DNA of 64,000 nt from CAZQFV01 sp964592645 (GCA_964592645.1 CAZQFV010000008.1:62001-126000), one strand, 5' to 3'; positions 33,232-40,891 are shown, counted from the first letter of the stretch. Notes: generated by a model not told the origin, from the sequence alone. Numbers and translations are program-made.

Positions 33232-33777
33232 CTACCGTGTCTGGGCGTGGGTACGCAGGTTGAGGCAGCTCGTCTGTCCGGCCTTGATCTCCACCGTGTA
33301 GGGGACCTGGCGGCCCAGGAACTCGACCACCAGCGGGTAGGGGCCTGCCGCGCAGAGGGCGGTGTTACGCTTCACCTCCAGGGGCCGGCCGGCCTCGTCG
33401 GCCAGGATCCCGCCTCCAGGATCCCGCCTCCCGGACCGGGCCAGCAGGCCGGCACTTCTCCCATAGTTCTCCACCACCGGCCGGCCGCTGGCCCTGATGC
33501 GCTCCTTGAGCCGGGCGAGCTTCTCGCGGGCGGCCGCGCTCTCCGGCTGGAAGTCGGCGCGCTGGGCGGGAGGCAGGTGTTCGCTATCGGGATCGCCCAG
33601 ATAGTCCAGCAGGGCCGGCGCGGTGGCGAGTTCTGCCAACCGGCCCAGCGCCAGCGCCGCGGCGCCGCGCAGCGCCGCTGGCTGGGAGCTCTGCAGCACG
33701 CGAAGCAGCCCCTTTACATCCTTGCGCTCCGCGAGTTGGGCGATGTTCGGCTTGAACCATGGATCCCAGATGGGCAT
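33232..33777 (-). CDS. Small HEAT-repeat protein
   Basis: 181 residues beginning MPIWDPWFKPNIAQLAERKD. The repeats VKGLLRVLQSSQPAALRGAA and ALALGRLAELATAPALLDYL form one to two HEAT units. A charged helix follows, then a C-terminal beta-rich part (NTALCAAGPYPLVVEFLG, VPYTVEIKAGQTSCLNL). Two perfect 14-bp direct repeats at 33402-33415 and 33416-33429 lie inside the linker and encode part of SGRRDPGGGILAD; a 14-bp duplication shifts the frame relative to an ancestral form. Function unknown. Confidence 0.65.
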   Translation of the reverse strand: MPIWDPWFKPNIAQLAERKDVKGLLRVLQSSQPAALRGAAALALGRLAELATAPALLDYLGDPDSEHLPPAQRADFQPESAAAREKLARLKERIRASGRPVVENYGRSAGLLARSGRRDPGGGILADEAGRPLEVKRNTALCAAGPYPLVVEFLGRQVPYTVEIKAGQTSCLNLRTHAQTR

Positions 33778-33841
33778 ATCGCGCCTCGTGGGGGCAGCCT
33801 TGCGGTCGCCCTCTTGCAGGGGGCGGGCGCGAGTCTCGCCG

Positions 33842-34981
33842 CTACTGGGGCGACATCTCCTCGTATGCCCGCAGCGTCTCCCGGGCGGTGCGCTCCCAGG
33901 AGAACTCGTTTGCCCGGGCCAATCCGCGTCCCCGCAGTTCCTCGCGCCGGCCGGCGTCGGCCAACAGCCGGCCCAGCGCCGCTGCGACCGCTCCTTCGTC
34001 GAAGGGGTTCACCAGCACGCCGGCCTGGCCGACGATCTCGGGGATCGAGGAGCGGTCCGACGCCAGCACCGGCGTGCCGCAGGCCATGGCCTCCAGCGGC
34101 GGCAGGCCAAACCCCTCGTACTCGCTCAGGAAGGCAAAGACGGCCGCGGCGCTGTACAGCGCCGCCTTGTCGGCCTCCGGCACCGCTCCCAGCAAGTGGG
34201 CCGCGCCCCGCAGCCCCAGGTCGGCGATCAGCGCGGGCAGATCGAGAAAGAGCGGGCCGCCCGGCGCGTGCAGCGGGCCGGCGATGACCAGCGCCGTTTC
34301 CTGGTCTCCCGCCTCCGTGCGCCAGCGGGCAAAGGCCCGCAGCAGGCGGTGCACCCCCTTGCGCAGGTCGGTGTCGCCCAGGTAGAGCACGAAGCGCGGC
34401 GGCAGGCCGTAGCGCGCCCGCAAGGCGGCGATCTCCTCCGGCGCGGCCGGCCGCAGCGTGGGCGCGGCGGCCTCGTAGGTCACGTGGATGCGTTCGGCGG
34501 GGTAGCGCAGGTGGCGCACGGTGTCGGCCTTGGTGTGCTCGGAGACGGCGAGCAGCAGGTCGGCGCGGCGCGTGGCCTGGACGTCCAGCCAGAAATAGGC
34601 CCGCTTGCGCCACGAGCCGCGGTAGGCCGGCAGCAGCAGCGGGATGAGGTCGTGCACGGTGACGATGGTGGGGACGGGGGAGAAGAGCGGCGGCGCCAGG
34701 TAGGGGACGTGCAGCAGGTCCAGCCGCAGCGCCCGGGCGGCCCGCGGCACGGCCACCTGCTCGAACCACAGCTTGGCCGGCCGGCCGGCGGGGATAGGTC
34801 CCCGGGAGACCTCGTACGTCTCCACCGGCGGCGGATCGCCGTGGAAGGCGCCTTGCTCCCCGATCAGCACCAGGCGGTGTCCCGCCCCCAGCCGGGCCAG
34901 CTCCCGCACCAGGTGGCGCAGGTATTGCCCGCTGCCGACGGTGAACTGCGGCCAGAAGTGCGCGCTAATGCCGATCCGCAT
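33842..34981 (-). CDS. Glycosyltransferase family 4 (GT-B fold)
   Basis: 379 residues starting MRIGISAHFWPQF. The N-terminal domain has VGSGQYLRHLVRELARLG and TIVTVHDLIPLLLP; the C-terminal domain has RFVLYLGDTDLRKGVHRLL and FLSEYEGFGLPPLEAMACGT followed by PVLASDRSSIPEIVGQAG, the nucleotide-sugar site of GT4 enzymes with the conserved E-x7-E. This gives retaining transfer of a hexose, probably to a surface glycan or lipid. It lies downstream of pnp on the same strand, separated by a large inverted repeat. Confidence 0.88.
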   Translation of the reverse strand: MRIGISAHFWPQFTVGSGQYLRHLVRELARLGAGHRLVLIGEQGAFHGDPPPVETYEVSRGPIPAGRPAKLWFEQVAVPRAARALRLDLLHVPYLAPPLFSPVPTIVTVHDLIPLLLPAYRGSWRKRAYFWLDVQATRRADLLLAVSEHTKADTVRHLRYPAERIHVTYEAAAPTLRPAAPEEIAALRARYGLPPRFVLYLGDTDLRKGVHRLLRAFARWRTEAGDQETALVIAGPLHAPGGPLFLDLPALIADLGLRGAAHLLGAVPEADKAALYSAAAVFAFLSEYEGFGLPPLEAMACGTPVLASDRSSIPEIVGQAGVLVNPFDEGAVAAALGRLLADAGRREELRGRGLARANEFSWERTARETLRAYEEMSPQ

Positions 34982-34992
34982 GCTCTTTGACT

Positions 34993-35070
34993 CCCCGGCA
35001 CCCCGTCCTCCGGTCCCCCGTCGCGCATAGCGCGAGAAGGCAGGGAAAAGGGGAGGACGGGGTGCCGGGG
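34993..35070. repeat. 19-bp perfect inverted repeat between pnp and the glycosyltransferase gene
   Basis: CCCCGGCACCCCGTCCTCC (34993-35011) is the exact complement of 35052-35070; the 40-bp loop holds a smaller palindrome around CGCGCATAGCGCG. On the minus strand it forms a very stable hairpin 17 bp after the pnp stop. It may terminate or protect the pnp mRNA, or be a palindromic mobile unit. Confidence 0.75.
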
Positions 35071-35087
35071 CGCTAGCCGCGGCCTTG

Positions 35088-37358
35088 CTACCTCCGCGGC
35101 GGCCGGCGACGGTCGCGGTCCCAACCGCGGCCACCGCCGCGGTCGCCCCCGCGGTCGCGTCCGCGGTCGCCCCCGCGGCTGCTGCGGCTGGAGTCGCCCC
35201 GCTTGCGCGCGGCGGCGTCGGCCGGAAGCTCGCCGGTGAGCACCGCGCGGCGGGAGAGGGAGACCTTGCCGTCGGCGTCCACCTGGGTGACCATCACGTT
35301 GACCTCGTCGCCGATCTGCACCACGTCCTCGACCTGGGCCACGCGGTTTTCATCCAGTTCGGAGATGTGCACCATGCCGTCGCGCCCCGGCAGGATGTTG
35401 ACAAAGGCGCCATAGGGCATGATGCGCACCACTTTGCCCAGGAAGATGTCGCCCACCTTGGGCTCGCGGGTCAGGCCCTCGATCATGCTCACGGCGATCT
35501 TGGCCCCGTGGGCATCGGGGGTCGTGATATAGACCGAGCCGTCGTCCTCGACGTCGATCTCGGCGCCGGAGGCCTCGATGATCGAGCGGATCATCTTGCC
35601 GCCGGGACCGATGACGGCGCCGATCTTTTCCGGGTCGATGTGCAGCTTGATGATGCGCGGGGCGTAGGGCGAGAGCTCCGGCCGCGCCTTGGGCAGGACG
35701 GCGTTCATCCTGTCCAGGATAAAGAGCCGGCCCTCGCGCGCCTGCTCGAATGCCTGCGCCAGTACCTTGAAGGGCAACCCGCGCACCTTCTGGTCCATCT
35801 GGATAGCGGTGACGCCCTGGCTCGTGCCGGCGATCTTTAGGTCCATGTCGCCGAGAAAGTCCTCGATGCCCTGGATATCGGTGAGGATGACATATTCGCC
35901 GTCGCCGCTCATCAGCCCCATGGCCACGCCGGCCACCGGGGCCAGGAGGGGGCACCCCGCGTCCATCAGCGACAGCGAGCTGCCGCAGACCGAGGCCATC
36001 GAGGAGGAGCCGTTGCTGGAGAGGACCTCGGAGACCAGCCGCATGGTGTAGGGCCAGTCGTCTTCGCTGGGCAGCACCTGGCGCAGGGCCCGCTCGGCCA
36101 GCGCGCCGTGACCGATATCGCGGCGGTGAGGGCCGCGCAGCGGACGGGCCTCGCCCGTGGAGTAGGGCGGAAAGTTGTAGTGATGGATGTAGCGCTTTTC
36201 CTCGTTGATGCCCAGGTCGTCCAGCGTCTGAACATCGCCGGGGGCGCCCAGTGTGGTCACGGTGAGCACCTGGGTCTGGCCGCGGGTGAAGAGGGCCGAG
36301 CCGTGGGCCCGCGGCAGGACGCCGACCTCGATGGTGATGGCGCGGATCTCCTTGGGGCCGCGCCCATCGGGGCGCTCGCCGGTGGTCAGGATGCTGCGGC
36401 GCAGCTCGGCTTTCAGGAGCTTGTCGAAGACTTCGCCGACCTGCAGGTTGTGCTTCTGCACCTCATCCTCGGTTTCGCCTGCCGAGAAGTGGGCAAGGGT
36501 CTCCTGGCGGAGCAGGCGGGTGGCCTCCTCGCGCTGCTGTTTGACGCTGTGGTGCAGGGCTTCCCAGATGCGCGTGCCCAGCCATTCCTGGACCTGGGCG
36601 GCGAGCTCCGCCGGGGTCTCTTCCACGACGACCTCTTGTTTTGGTTTGCCGATCAGGGCGGCGATCTCGTTCTGCGCCTCGATAAGCGGACGCATGGCCT
36701 CGTAGCCCCGTTCGATGGCCTCCAGCACCTGCTCGTCCGGCACCTGCTGGGCCTCGCCCTCGACCATGATGACGGCGTCGGCCGTGCCGGCGATGACCAG
36801 GTTCAGGGCGCTCTCTTGCTCTGTCTGGGGCAGGCTCGGATTGACGACGAACTGGCCGTCGAGCAGCCCCATGCGCACGGCGCCGATGGGGCCGGCGAAG
36901 GGAATGTCCGAGATCATCAGGGCGGTGGAGGCGCCGATCATGCCCAGGATGTCGGGGTAGTTCTCCTTGTCCACCGACAGGACGGTGATGATGATCTGGA
37001 CGTCGTTGCGATAGCCCTTGGGGAAGAGCGGCCGCAGGGGCCGGTCGATGAGGCGGGCGGAGAGGATGGCGGTTTCGCCCGGCCGGCCTTCCCGGCGGAA
37101 GAAAGAGCCGGGGATTTTGCCGGCCGCGTACATCTTCTCCTCATAGTCCACGGTCAGGGGGAAGAAATCGACCCCCTGGCGCGGCTCTTCCGAGGCCGTG
37201 GCCGTGGCCAGGATGACGGTATCGCCGCAACGCACCTGGACGGCGCCGTTGGCCTGCTCGGCCAGGCGGCCGGCCTCGATGGTGATGGTTTTGCCCGCCA
37301 GCTCGATGTCGAACTGGTGGACGGTGTGTTCGCCAAACTGCTTGGTACTGTGCTGCAT
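35088..37358 (-). CDS. pnp: Polyribonucleotide nucleotidyltransferase (PNPase)
   Basis: A phosphorolytic 3'-5' exoribonuclease of 756 residues: first RNase PH domain (FFPLTVDYEEKMYAAGKIPG, FFRREGRP), helical linker, second RNase PH domain (GPHRRDIGHGALAERAL, MASVCGSSLSLMDAG), KH domain (IGAVIGPGGKMIRSI) and S1 domain (GDIFLGKVVRIMPYGAFVNI). The extra C-terminus is an Arg/Gly/Asp-rich tail that probably adds RNA affinity. ATG 37358 has GAGGAG upstream. The rpsO-pnp order is the classic arrangement, here with a large hairpin between the genes. Confidence 0.97.
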   Translation of the reverse strand: MQHSTKQFGEHTVHQFDIELAGKTITIEAGRLAEQANGAVQVRCGDTVILATATASEEPRQGVDFFPLTVDYEEKMYAAGKIPGSFFRREGRPGETAILSARLIDRPLRPLFPKGYRNDVQIIITVLSVDKENYPDILGMIGASTALMISDIPFAGPIGAVRMGLLDGQFVVNPSLPQTEQESALNLVIAGTADAVIMVEGEAQQVPDEQVLEAIERGYEAMRPLIEAQNEIAALIGKPKQEVVVEETPAELAAQVQEWLGTRIWEALHHSVKQQREEATRLLRQETLAHFSAGETEDEVQKHNLQVGEVFDKLLKAELRRSILTTGERPDGRGPKEIRAITIEVGVLPRAHGSALFTRGQTQVLTVTTLGAPGDVQTLDDLGINEEKRYIHHYNFPPYSTGEARPLRGPHRRDIGHGALAERALRQVLPSEDDWPYTMRLVSEVLSSNGSSSMASVCGSSLSLMDAGCPLLAPVAGVAMGLMSGDGEYVILTDIQGIEDFLGDMDLKIAGTSQGVTAIQMDQKVRGLPFKVLAQAFEQAREGRLFILDRMNAVLPKARPELSPYAPRIIKLHIDPEKIGAVIGPGGKMIRSIIEASGAEIDVEDDGSVYITTPDAHGAKIAVSMIEGLTREPKVGDIFLGKVVRIMPYGAFVNILPGRDGMVHISELDENRVAQVEDVVQIGDEVNVMVTQVDADGKVSLSRRAVLTGELPADAAARKRGDSSRSSRGGDRGRDRGGDRGGGRGWDRDRRRPPRR

Positions 37359-37491
37359 GAGAAATCTCCTCGTTTTTACCACAGGGACGCCGCGGCGCCG
37401 GGTTCTGGAAATCCCTGGTGCCCGTGGCTCTCTGCGGTTGCGCTATGCTTGGTCTTGTCTTTCACAGGTGAGACGCGATGTCCCTAGCTGG

Positions 37492-37570
37492 TGGGGGGTT
37501 AGGCACTGGAGAGCGCCTCGCAGGACGTGCGACAGCTCTCCGGGACGCTCTCCAATCCCTAACCCCCCCA
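37492..37570 (-). promoter_or_regulatory. Large hairpin in the rpsO-pnp intercistronic region
   Basis: Arms 37492-37515 and 37546-37570 pair over about 22 of 24 positions (GGGGGGTTAGG, then GGAGAGCG on one side), with a 30-base loop. It lies in the 333-bp gap between pnp (start 37358) and rpsO (end 37692). The rest of that gap holds the rpsO terminator, a possible 17-codon ORF at 37583-37636 and no other gene. In Escherichia coli a hairpin before pnp is cut by RNase III and mediates autoregulation; a similar role here is inference. Confidence 0.6.
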
Positions 37571-37640
37571 GTGCCGATGCCGTTATAGGTCTATTTCCAC
37601 CTCCTGGTAGTTCCCGGGCGATCCGGCCTCTGCCATGAAA

Positions 37641-37670
37641 CAACCCCCGCCGAGCTTTCCGGGGGGGTTG
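37641..37670 (-). terminator. rpsO terminator
   Basis: CAACCCCC (37641-37648) pairs with GGGGGTTG (37663-37670). On the minus strand the stem is followed by TTTC, a short T-tract, 22 bp after the rpsO stop. It may let only part of the transcripts continue into pnp. Confidence 0.6.
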
Positions 37671-37691
37671 CCCGTTAACTCTCGTGGCCCG

Positions 37692-37961
37692 CTACTTGCG
37701 CAGACCCAGGCGGTTGATGATGGTGCGGTAGCGATCCACATCCTTACGCCGCAGGTAGGCCAGGAGGCGCCGCCGCCGGCCGACAAGTTGTAGCAGACCG
37801 CGCCGGGAGTGATGGTCGTGAATGTTGATCTTGAGATGTTCGGTCAACTGGTTGATGCGCTCGGTCAGCAGGGCCACCTGGACCTCGGGCGACCCGGTAT
37901 CGTCGTGATGGATCTGAAACTGCTGGATGATCTGATCTTTTTGTACTCTCTGCAAAGGCAC
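37692..37961 (-). CDS. rpsO: 30S ribosomal protein S15
   Basis: 89 residues with the full S15 pattern: DTGSPEVQVALLTERINQLTEHL, HDHHSRRGLLQLVGRRRRLLAYL and YRTIINRLGLRK at the end. S15 binds the central domain of 16S rRNA early in assembly. The start is GTG 37961 with GGAGGAGG upstream. It is first in the rpsO-pnp unit with its own promoter. Confidence 0.97.
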   Translation of the reverse strand: MPLQRVQKDQIIQQFQIHHDDTGSPEVQVALLTERINQLTEHLKINIHDHHSRRGLLQLVGRRRRLLAYLRRKDVDRYRTIINRLGLRK

Positions 37962-38005
37962 CGTTCGCCTCCTCCAACCGCTCTGAAGAATTCAGCCACC
38001 AAGGT

Positions 38006-38034
38006 ATTATATCACAGCTACCCGGACTATGCAA
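38006..38034 (-). promoter_or_regulatory. Putative promoter of rpsO-pnp
   Basis: On the minus strand TTGCAT, 17 bp, TATAAT, giving a leader of about 40 nt. Confidence 0.65.
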
Positions 38035-38058
38035 ATTGCCGATCGCTGTGCAGACCCC

Positions 38059-38718
38059 TTAATGCACCACGCCGCCAAGGGTCTGCTGCAGGATGGCCCG
38101 GGCCTCTTTGGCTTTCATAGTCAGCAGGTCGAACTTTTGCTTGCCCCCGGCGGTCTCGATGATGATGTCGGTGCGGGTGTCCTGCTGGCCGGTGGAGGGG
38201 CCTATGCGGACGATGGGCGGATCCTTCAGACGGACGGAGCGGACCTCCTGGTTGAGGATGACGAAGCTGCCCGGGTTCTGGGCCAGGGTCACATCGACGG
38301 GCGCGGCCCGGTAGCGGGCGAAGAGCACGTCCATCCAGGCCATCTGGGCCCCCATCTGGCCGAAGAACCCCTTGCCCTGGGCGCGGGCCTGTTCGCGGGC
38401 GGCGTTGACGGCCTCCTTCATCGTCTCGTTGGAGACGGCGACCATGGCCAGCCGCAGCGGCGTGACGATCATGTTGAACGTCTCGGTGCCCATGCCCATG
38501 AAGCCGGTGCGCCGCTGGATGCTGATGATGCCGACGATGGGCTCGCCTGTGGGCTGGGGTGGGGCCTGAATCTGCACCGTCACCGGGGCCGGTGGTGGGG
38601 GCGGGGCCGCGGCAGGTGTACCGGCTGCTTGGACTGGGGTGCCGCAGTTGGCACAGAAACGGGCGCCGGCGGCGAGAGGAGTACCGCAGCGACTGCAGAA
38701 TTTCGGTGTTGCGACCAT
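38059..38718 (-). CDS. Double zinc-ribbon protein with a PH-like/unknown C-terminal domain
   Basis: 219 residues. Two zinc-ribbon halves, CSRCGTPL and CANCGTPV, sit at residues 8-27, then a Pro/Ala linker to about 55. The C-terminal domain (ISIQRRTGFMGMGTETFNMIV, VSNETMKEAVNAAREQA, KKFD-like KQKFDLLTMKAKEARAIL) suggests a YqeB/PH-like fold but is not firmly recognised. AAGGAGG precedes ATG 38718; earlier in-frame starts lie within the two direct repeats of the leader. It is probably cytoplasmic. A nearby chaperone or protein-quality role cannot be shown. Confidence 0.65.
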   Translation of the reverse strand: MVATPKFCSRCGTPLAAGARFCANCGTPVQAAGTPAAAPPPPPAPVTVQIQAPPQPTGEPIVGIISIQRRTGFMGMGTETFNMIVTPLRLAMVAVSNETMKEAVNAAREQARAQGKGFFGQMGAQMAWMDVLFARYRAAPVDVTLAQNPGSFVILNQEVRSVRLKDPPIVRIGPSTGQQDTRTDIIIETAGGKQKFDLLTMKAKEARAILQQTLGGVVH

Positions 38719-38730
38719 ACGCACCTCCTT

Positions 38731-38789
38731 CGTGCGCGACAAGTCTGAAACTTTGGTAGGCGCCATTCGTGCGCGACAAGTTTGAAACT
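38731..38789 (-). promoter_or_regulatory. Two 22-bp direct repeats in the leader of the zinc-ribbon gene
   Basis: 38731-38752 and 38768-38789 are identical except for one base (core CGCGACAAGT, then C or T, TGAAACT), spaced 37 bp apart start to start. They lie between the -10 box and the start codon. Either could bind a regulator or be a duplicated insertion. Confidence 0.65.
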
Positions 38790-38802
38790 GCAAACACAGT
38801 GT

Positions 38803-38831
38803 ATCATATCACAGCCCGAGAGGATGCGCAA
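38803..38831 (-). promoter_or_regulatory. Putative promoter of the zinc-ribbon gene
   Basis: On the minus strand TTGCGC, 17 bp, TATGAT. Confidence 0.55.
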
Positions 38832-38912
38832 ATGGCCAACGGCAGCCCTTCTGCGGAGTGGCTCTCGCCCCTACAAGAGCACCCCAGGGGTCAATGGTGG
38901 AGATGCATTAGG

Positions 38913-38997
38913 CCCTAACCAGTGAAATCCTTGTACATCGAGCAAGGCTTTATGCTGTGGTACCGGCCTATTTGGTTCCGGCTCATCCGGGTTAGGG
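38913..38997. repeat. Inverted repeat at the 3' end of the PAP2-VanZ gene
   Basis: CCCTAACC (38913-38920) and GGTTAGGG (38990-38997) flank 69 bp that holds an inner CCGG-rich pairing. The right arm covers the PAP2-VanZ stop codon. It could be a weak terminator or the remains of a small palindromic element; no ORF is supported inside. Confidence 0.35.
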
Positions 38998-39876
38998 GCT
39001 GCTGCCGGCGCCGGCCGGCGCGGGGCGCGGCTGTGTAGGGTGTGGGCCCCGGGCCCGCCGGCCGATCCAGGCGCAGAGGACCATCCCCCCCAGGGCGGCG
39101 AGCAGGTCCAGGAGGTCGGCGCTGCGCCCCGGGATGAGCAGCTGGGTGACCTCCTCGACCAGGGCGAGGGCCGCCAGGGCGGCGACGACCTGCCAGGCCG
39201 GCCTCTCTGTCCACCAGGCAGTGGCCAGGAGGGCCAGGGTGCCGAAGAGGACCAGGTGCAGGAGCTTGTCGGCCCCGGGGAGGGTGAGGAAGGAGAAGTG
39301 CAGCAGTTGCAGCGAGGCGCCGAGGGTAGCCAGCAGGACTACGGCGGCCTGTCCCCAGAGGAGCCAGGCCCAGCGGGGGCGGGTGGGATGGGCCGGGGCG
39401 TAGAAGAGGCCGTACATGACCGCGGCCGTGCCCAGACCGAGGATGGCCCCGGCGAGGACATCGCTGGGGTAGTGCTGGCCGAGGTAGACGCGGGAGAAGG
39501 CCACCAGGGCCGCGGCCAGGAAGGCGTGGCGGCGCCAGCGCGGCCAGAAGAGGACGATGAGCAGGGCCAGGGCAAAGGCGCCGGCGGCGTGACCGCTGGG
39601 GAAGGAGGCGAAGGCCGGGGTGGGGAGGATGACGCGGATGTCGGCCGGCCGGGGGCGCTGCAAGAGAGCCTGGAGGCCGACGGAAAGGGCGGTGGTGAGG
39701 ATGTAGGTCAAGGTCAGGGCCAGCCCTTGGCGCTGGCGATACCAGGCGATCCCCAAAAGCAGGATAATCAGGGGCAGAGGCGATGTCATCAGCGTCACCG
39801 TGCCTAGCACGTCGTCCAAGATCGGATTGGCCAGCCCCTGATTGATCCATTGTAGAACTTGCGCATCCCAGCCCAT
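38992..39876 (-). CDS. PAP2-family phosphatase fused to a VanZ-like domain
   Basis: 294 residues, all-membrane. The N-terminal half has the PAP2 motifs LLQRPRP, FPSGHAAGAFALAL and SRVYLGQHYPSDVLAG; the Lys that usually opens motif 1 is not evident. The C-terminal half matches VanZ-like proteins: DKLLHLVLFGTLALLATAWW and EEVTQLLIPGRSADLLDLLA. PAP2 enzymes dephosphorylate lipid phosphates such as undecaprenyl-PP. VanZ-like domains are linked to glycopeptide tolerance, but mostly have unknown roles. AAGGAGG precedes ATG 39876. Confidence 0.87.
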   Translation of the reverse strand: MGWDAQVLQWINQGLANPILDDVLGTVTLMTSPLPLIILLLGIAWYRQRQGLALTLTYILTTALSVGLQALLQRPRPADIRVILPTPAFASFPSGHAAGAFALALLIVLFWPRWRRHAFLAAALVAFSRVYLGQHYPSDVLAGAILGLGTAAVMYGLFYAPAHPTRPRWAWLLWGQAAVVLLATLGASLQLLHFSFLTLPGADKLLHLVLFGTLALLATAWWTERPAWQVVAALAALALVEEVTQLLIPGRSADLLDLLAALGGMVLCAWIGRRARGPHPTQPRPAPAGAGSSP

Positions 39877-39890
39877 GGTTTCCTCCTTAT

Positions 39891-40019
39891 CAGCCCCCGT
39901 GGAGCTATGGTGTGGACCGACTCGCGCGTCCAGGCCGCGTTGCCGATTCGGTTGTCGCCGATAAACATCACATGCCGGGCACTGAGCTGTTGGATTTCGG
40001 CCGGCACGCGCTCGATCTT
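39891..40019 (-). pseudogene. Remnant of a B12-binding-type radical SAM gene
   Basis: On the minus strand, after a TGA at 40020-40022, the frame reads KIERVPAEIQQLSARHVMFI and then GDNRIGNAAWTRESVHTIAP. This closely resembles the part of cobalamin-dependent radical SAM proteins usually reading EVxxEIxxLxxRHVxFVDDNxIGNxxxARELxxAL, downstream of the Cys cluster. No start, Cys cluster or C-terminus is present; it ends at the ribosome binding site of the PAP2 gene. It is an internal fragment left by deletion. The remainder of the 39877-40159 gap holds only the promoter listed next. Confidence 0.55.
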
Positions 40020-40091
40020 TCAACCCCATTCTATTCCCTTTTCCCCCTCTCGCTCCAGTCCTTGAGGCCCCAACTCTCCGCACGTGCGTGC

Positions 40092-40120
40092 TTGACAACT
40101 CGCCCGGAATCTGCTACCTT
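40092..40120 (+). promoter_or_regulatory. Putative promoter of the NarL-type two-component operon
   Basis: TTGACA, 17 bp, TACCTT, 40 bp ahead of the response regulator start. Confidence 0.6.
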
Positions 40121-40159
40121 GTTCTCGGTGCATCTTGCATCCTTTGGCAGAGGCGGACT

Positions 40160-40891
40160 ATGCTCGCCGTTCTCTTGGTCGAAGATAACGAGGCGCTCCG
40201 CCGGGCCTTGCGCATCGGGTTGGAAGCCACCGGAGCCGTGCGCGTCGTGGGGGAGGTTTCCAGCGGCGAAGAGGCCGTGCGCCTGTGTTTGGGGGCGCCG
40301 CCGGATGTCGTGCTGATGGACGTGGCGTTGGCCGGCCCGATGAACGGCATCCAGGCCGCTGTGGCCCTGCGGCGCGAGTATCCCCGCCTGCCCGTGGTCT
40401 TTTACTCCATCCAGGACGATGATACCTACTACCGCGACTTTCTGCGCTCCGGCATGCTCAGCCACTACGCCTACGTGCGCAAGAGCAACTACCTCCTCCC
40501 CGACAGCATCGTCCCGCTGCTGCGCGACGCCGTCGCCGGCCGCTCCTTCATCGATGCCGAGATCGAGGCCCGCGTGCAGGAGGTCCGCCACCGCGACGAG
40601 AACGACCCCCTGGCGCTGCTGGAGCCGAACGAGCGCGAGGTGATCTCGTTGGTGGCGCAGGGGCTGACTAACGAGCAGATCGCCGAGCGGCTGGGCTTTC
40701 ACGATGGCCGCGCCGTCAGCCGCACCAACGGGCAGATCTATGCCGCCTGGCGTCTGAACGATACGCCGACCGACGAGAAGGTGGCCCGCACCCGCGCGAC
40801 GATCATCTACTACCGCCGACAACTCATCGTCTGGGATGAGGACGGCGTGGCCCAGGTGCAGGACCGCCGCGGGGAGTGGGTGCCGCTGTGA
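40160..40891 (+). CDS. Response regulator, NarL/LuxR-like
   Basis: An N-terminal receiver (1-125) has LLVEDNEALRRALRIGLEAT, the phospho-acceptor Asp in VVLMDVAL and VVFYSIQDDD. The usual Lys motif is replaced around YVRKSNYLLPDSIVPLL. The C-terminal HTH (about 165-215) reads LEPNEREVISLVAQGLTNEQ and IAERLGFHDG, a LuxR-type helix pair followed by an unusual extension of about 40 residues. ATG 40160 is used; the upstream frame crosses the promoter. The cognate kinase follows 34 bp later. Confidence 0.85.
   Translation: MLAVLLVEDNEALRRALRIGLEATGAVRVVGEVSSGEEAVRLCLGAPPDVVLMDVALAGPMNGIQAAVALRREYPRLPVVFYSIQDDDTYYRDFLRSGMLSHYAYVRKSNYLLPDSIVPLLRDAVAGRSFIDAEIEARVQEVRHRDENDPLALLEPNEREVISLVAQGLTNEQIAERLGFHDGRAVSRTNGQIYAAWRLNDTPTDEKVARTRATIIYYRRQLIVWDEDGVAQVQDRRGEWVPL

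Noticed and set aside
33402..33429. 14-bp tandem duplication in the small HEAT gene as a disabling frameshift
   Set aside because: The frame stays open to a sensible stop and the region after the repeat still reads as a plausible beta-rich domain. It is noted in the gene entry but not called a pseudogene.
38861..38991. Possible insertion sequence end near the CCCTAACC/GGTTAGGG repeat
   Set aside because: No transposase frame, target duplication or second copy is visible in the window.
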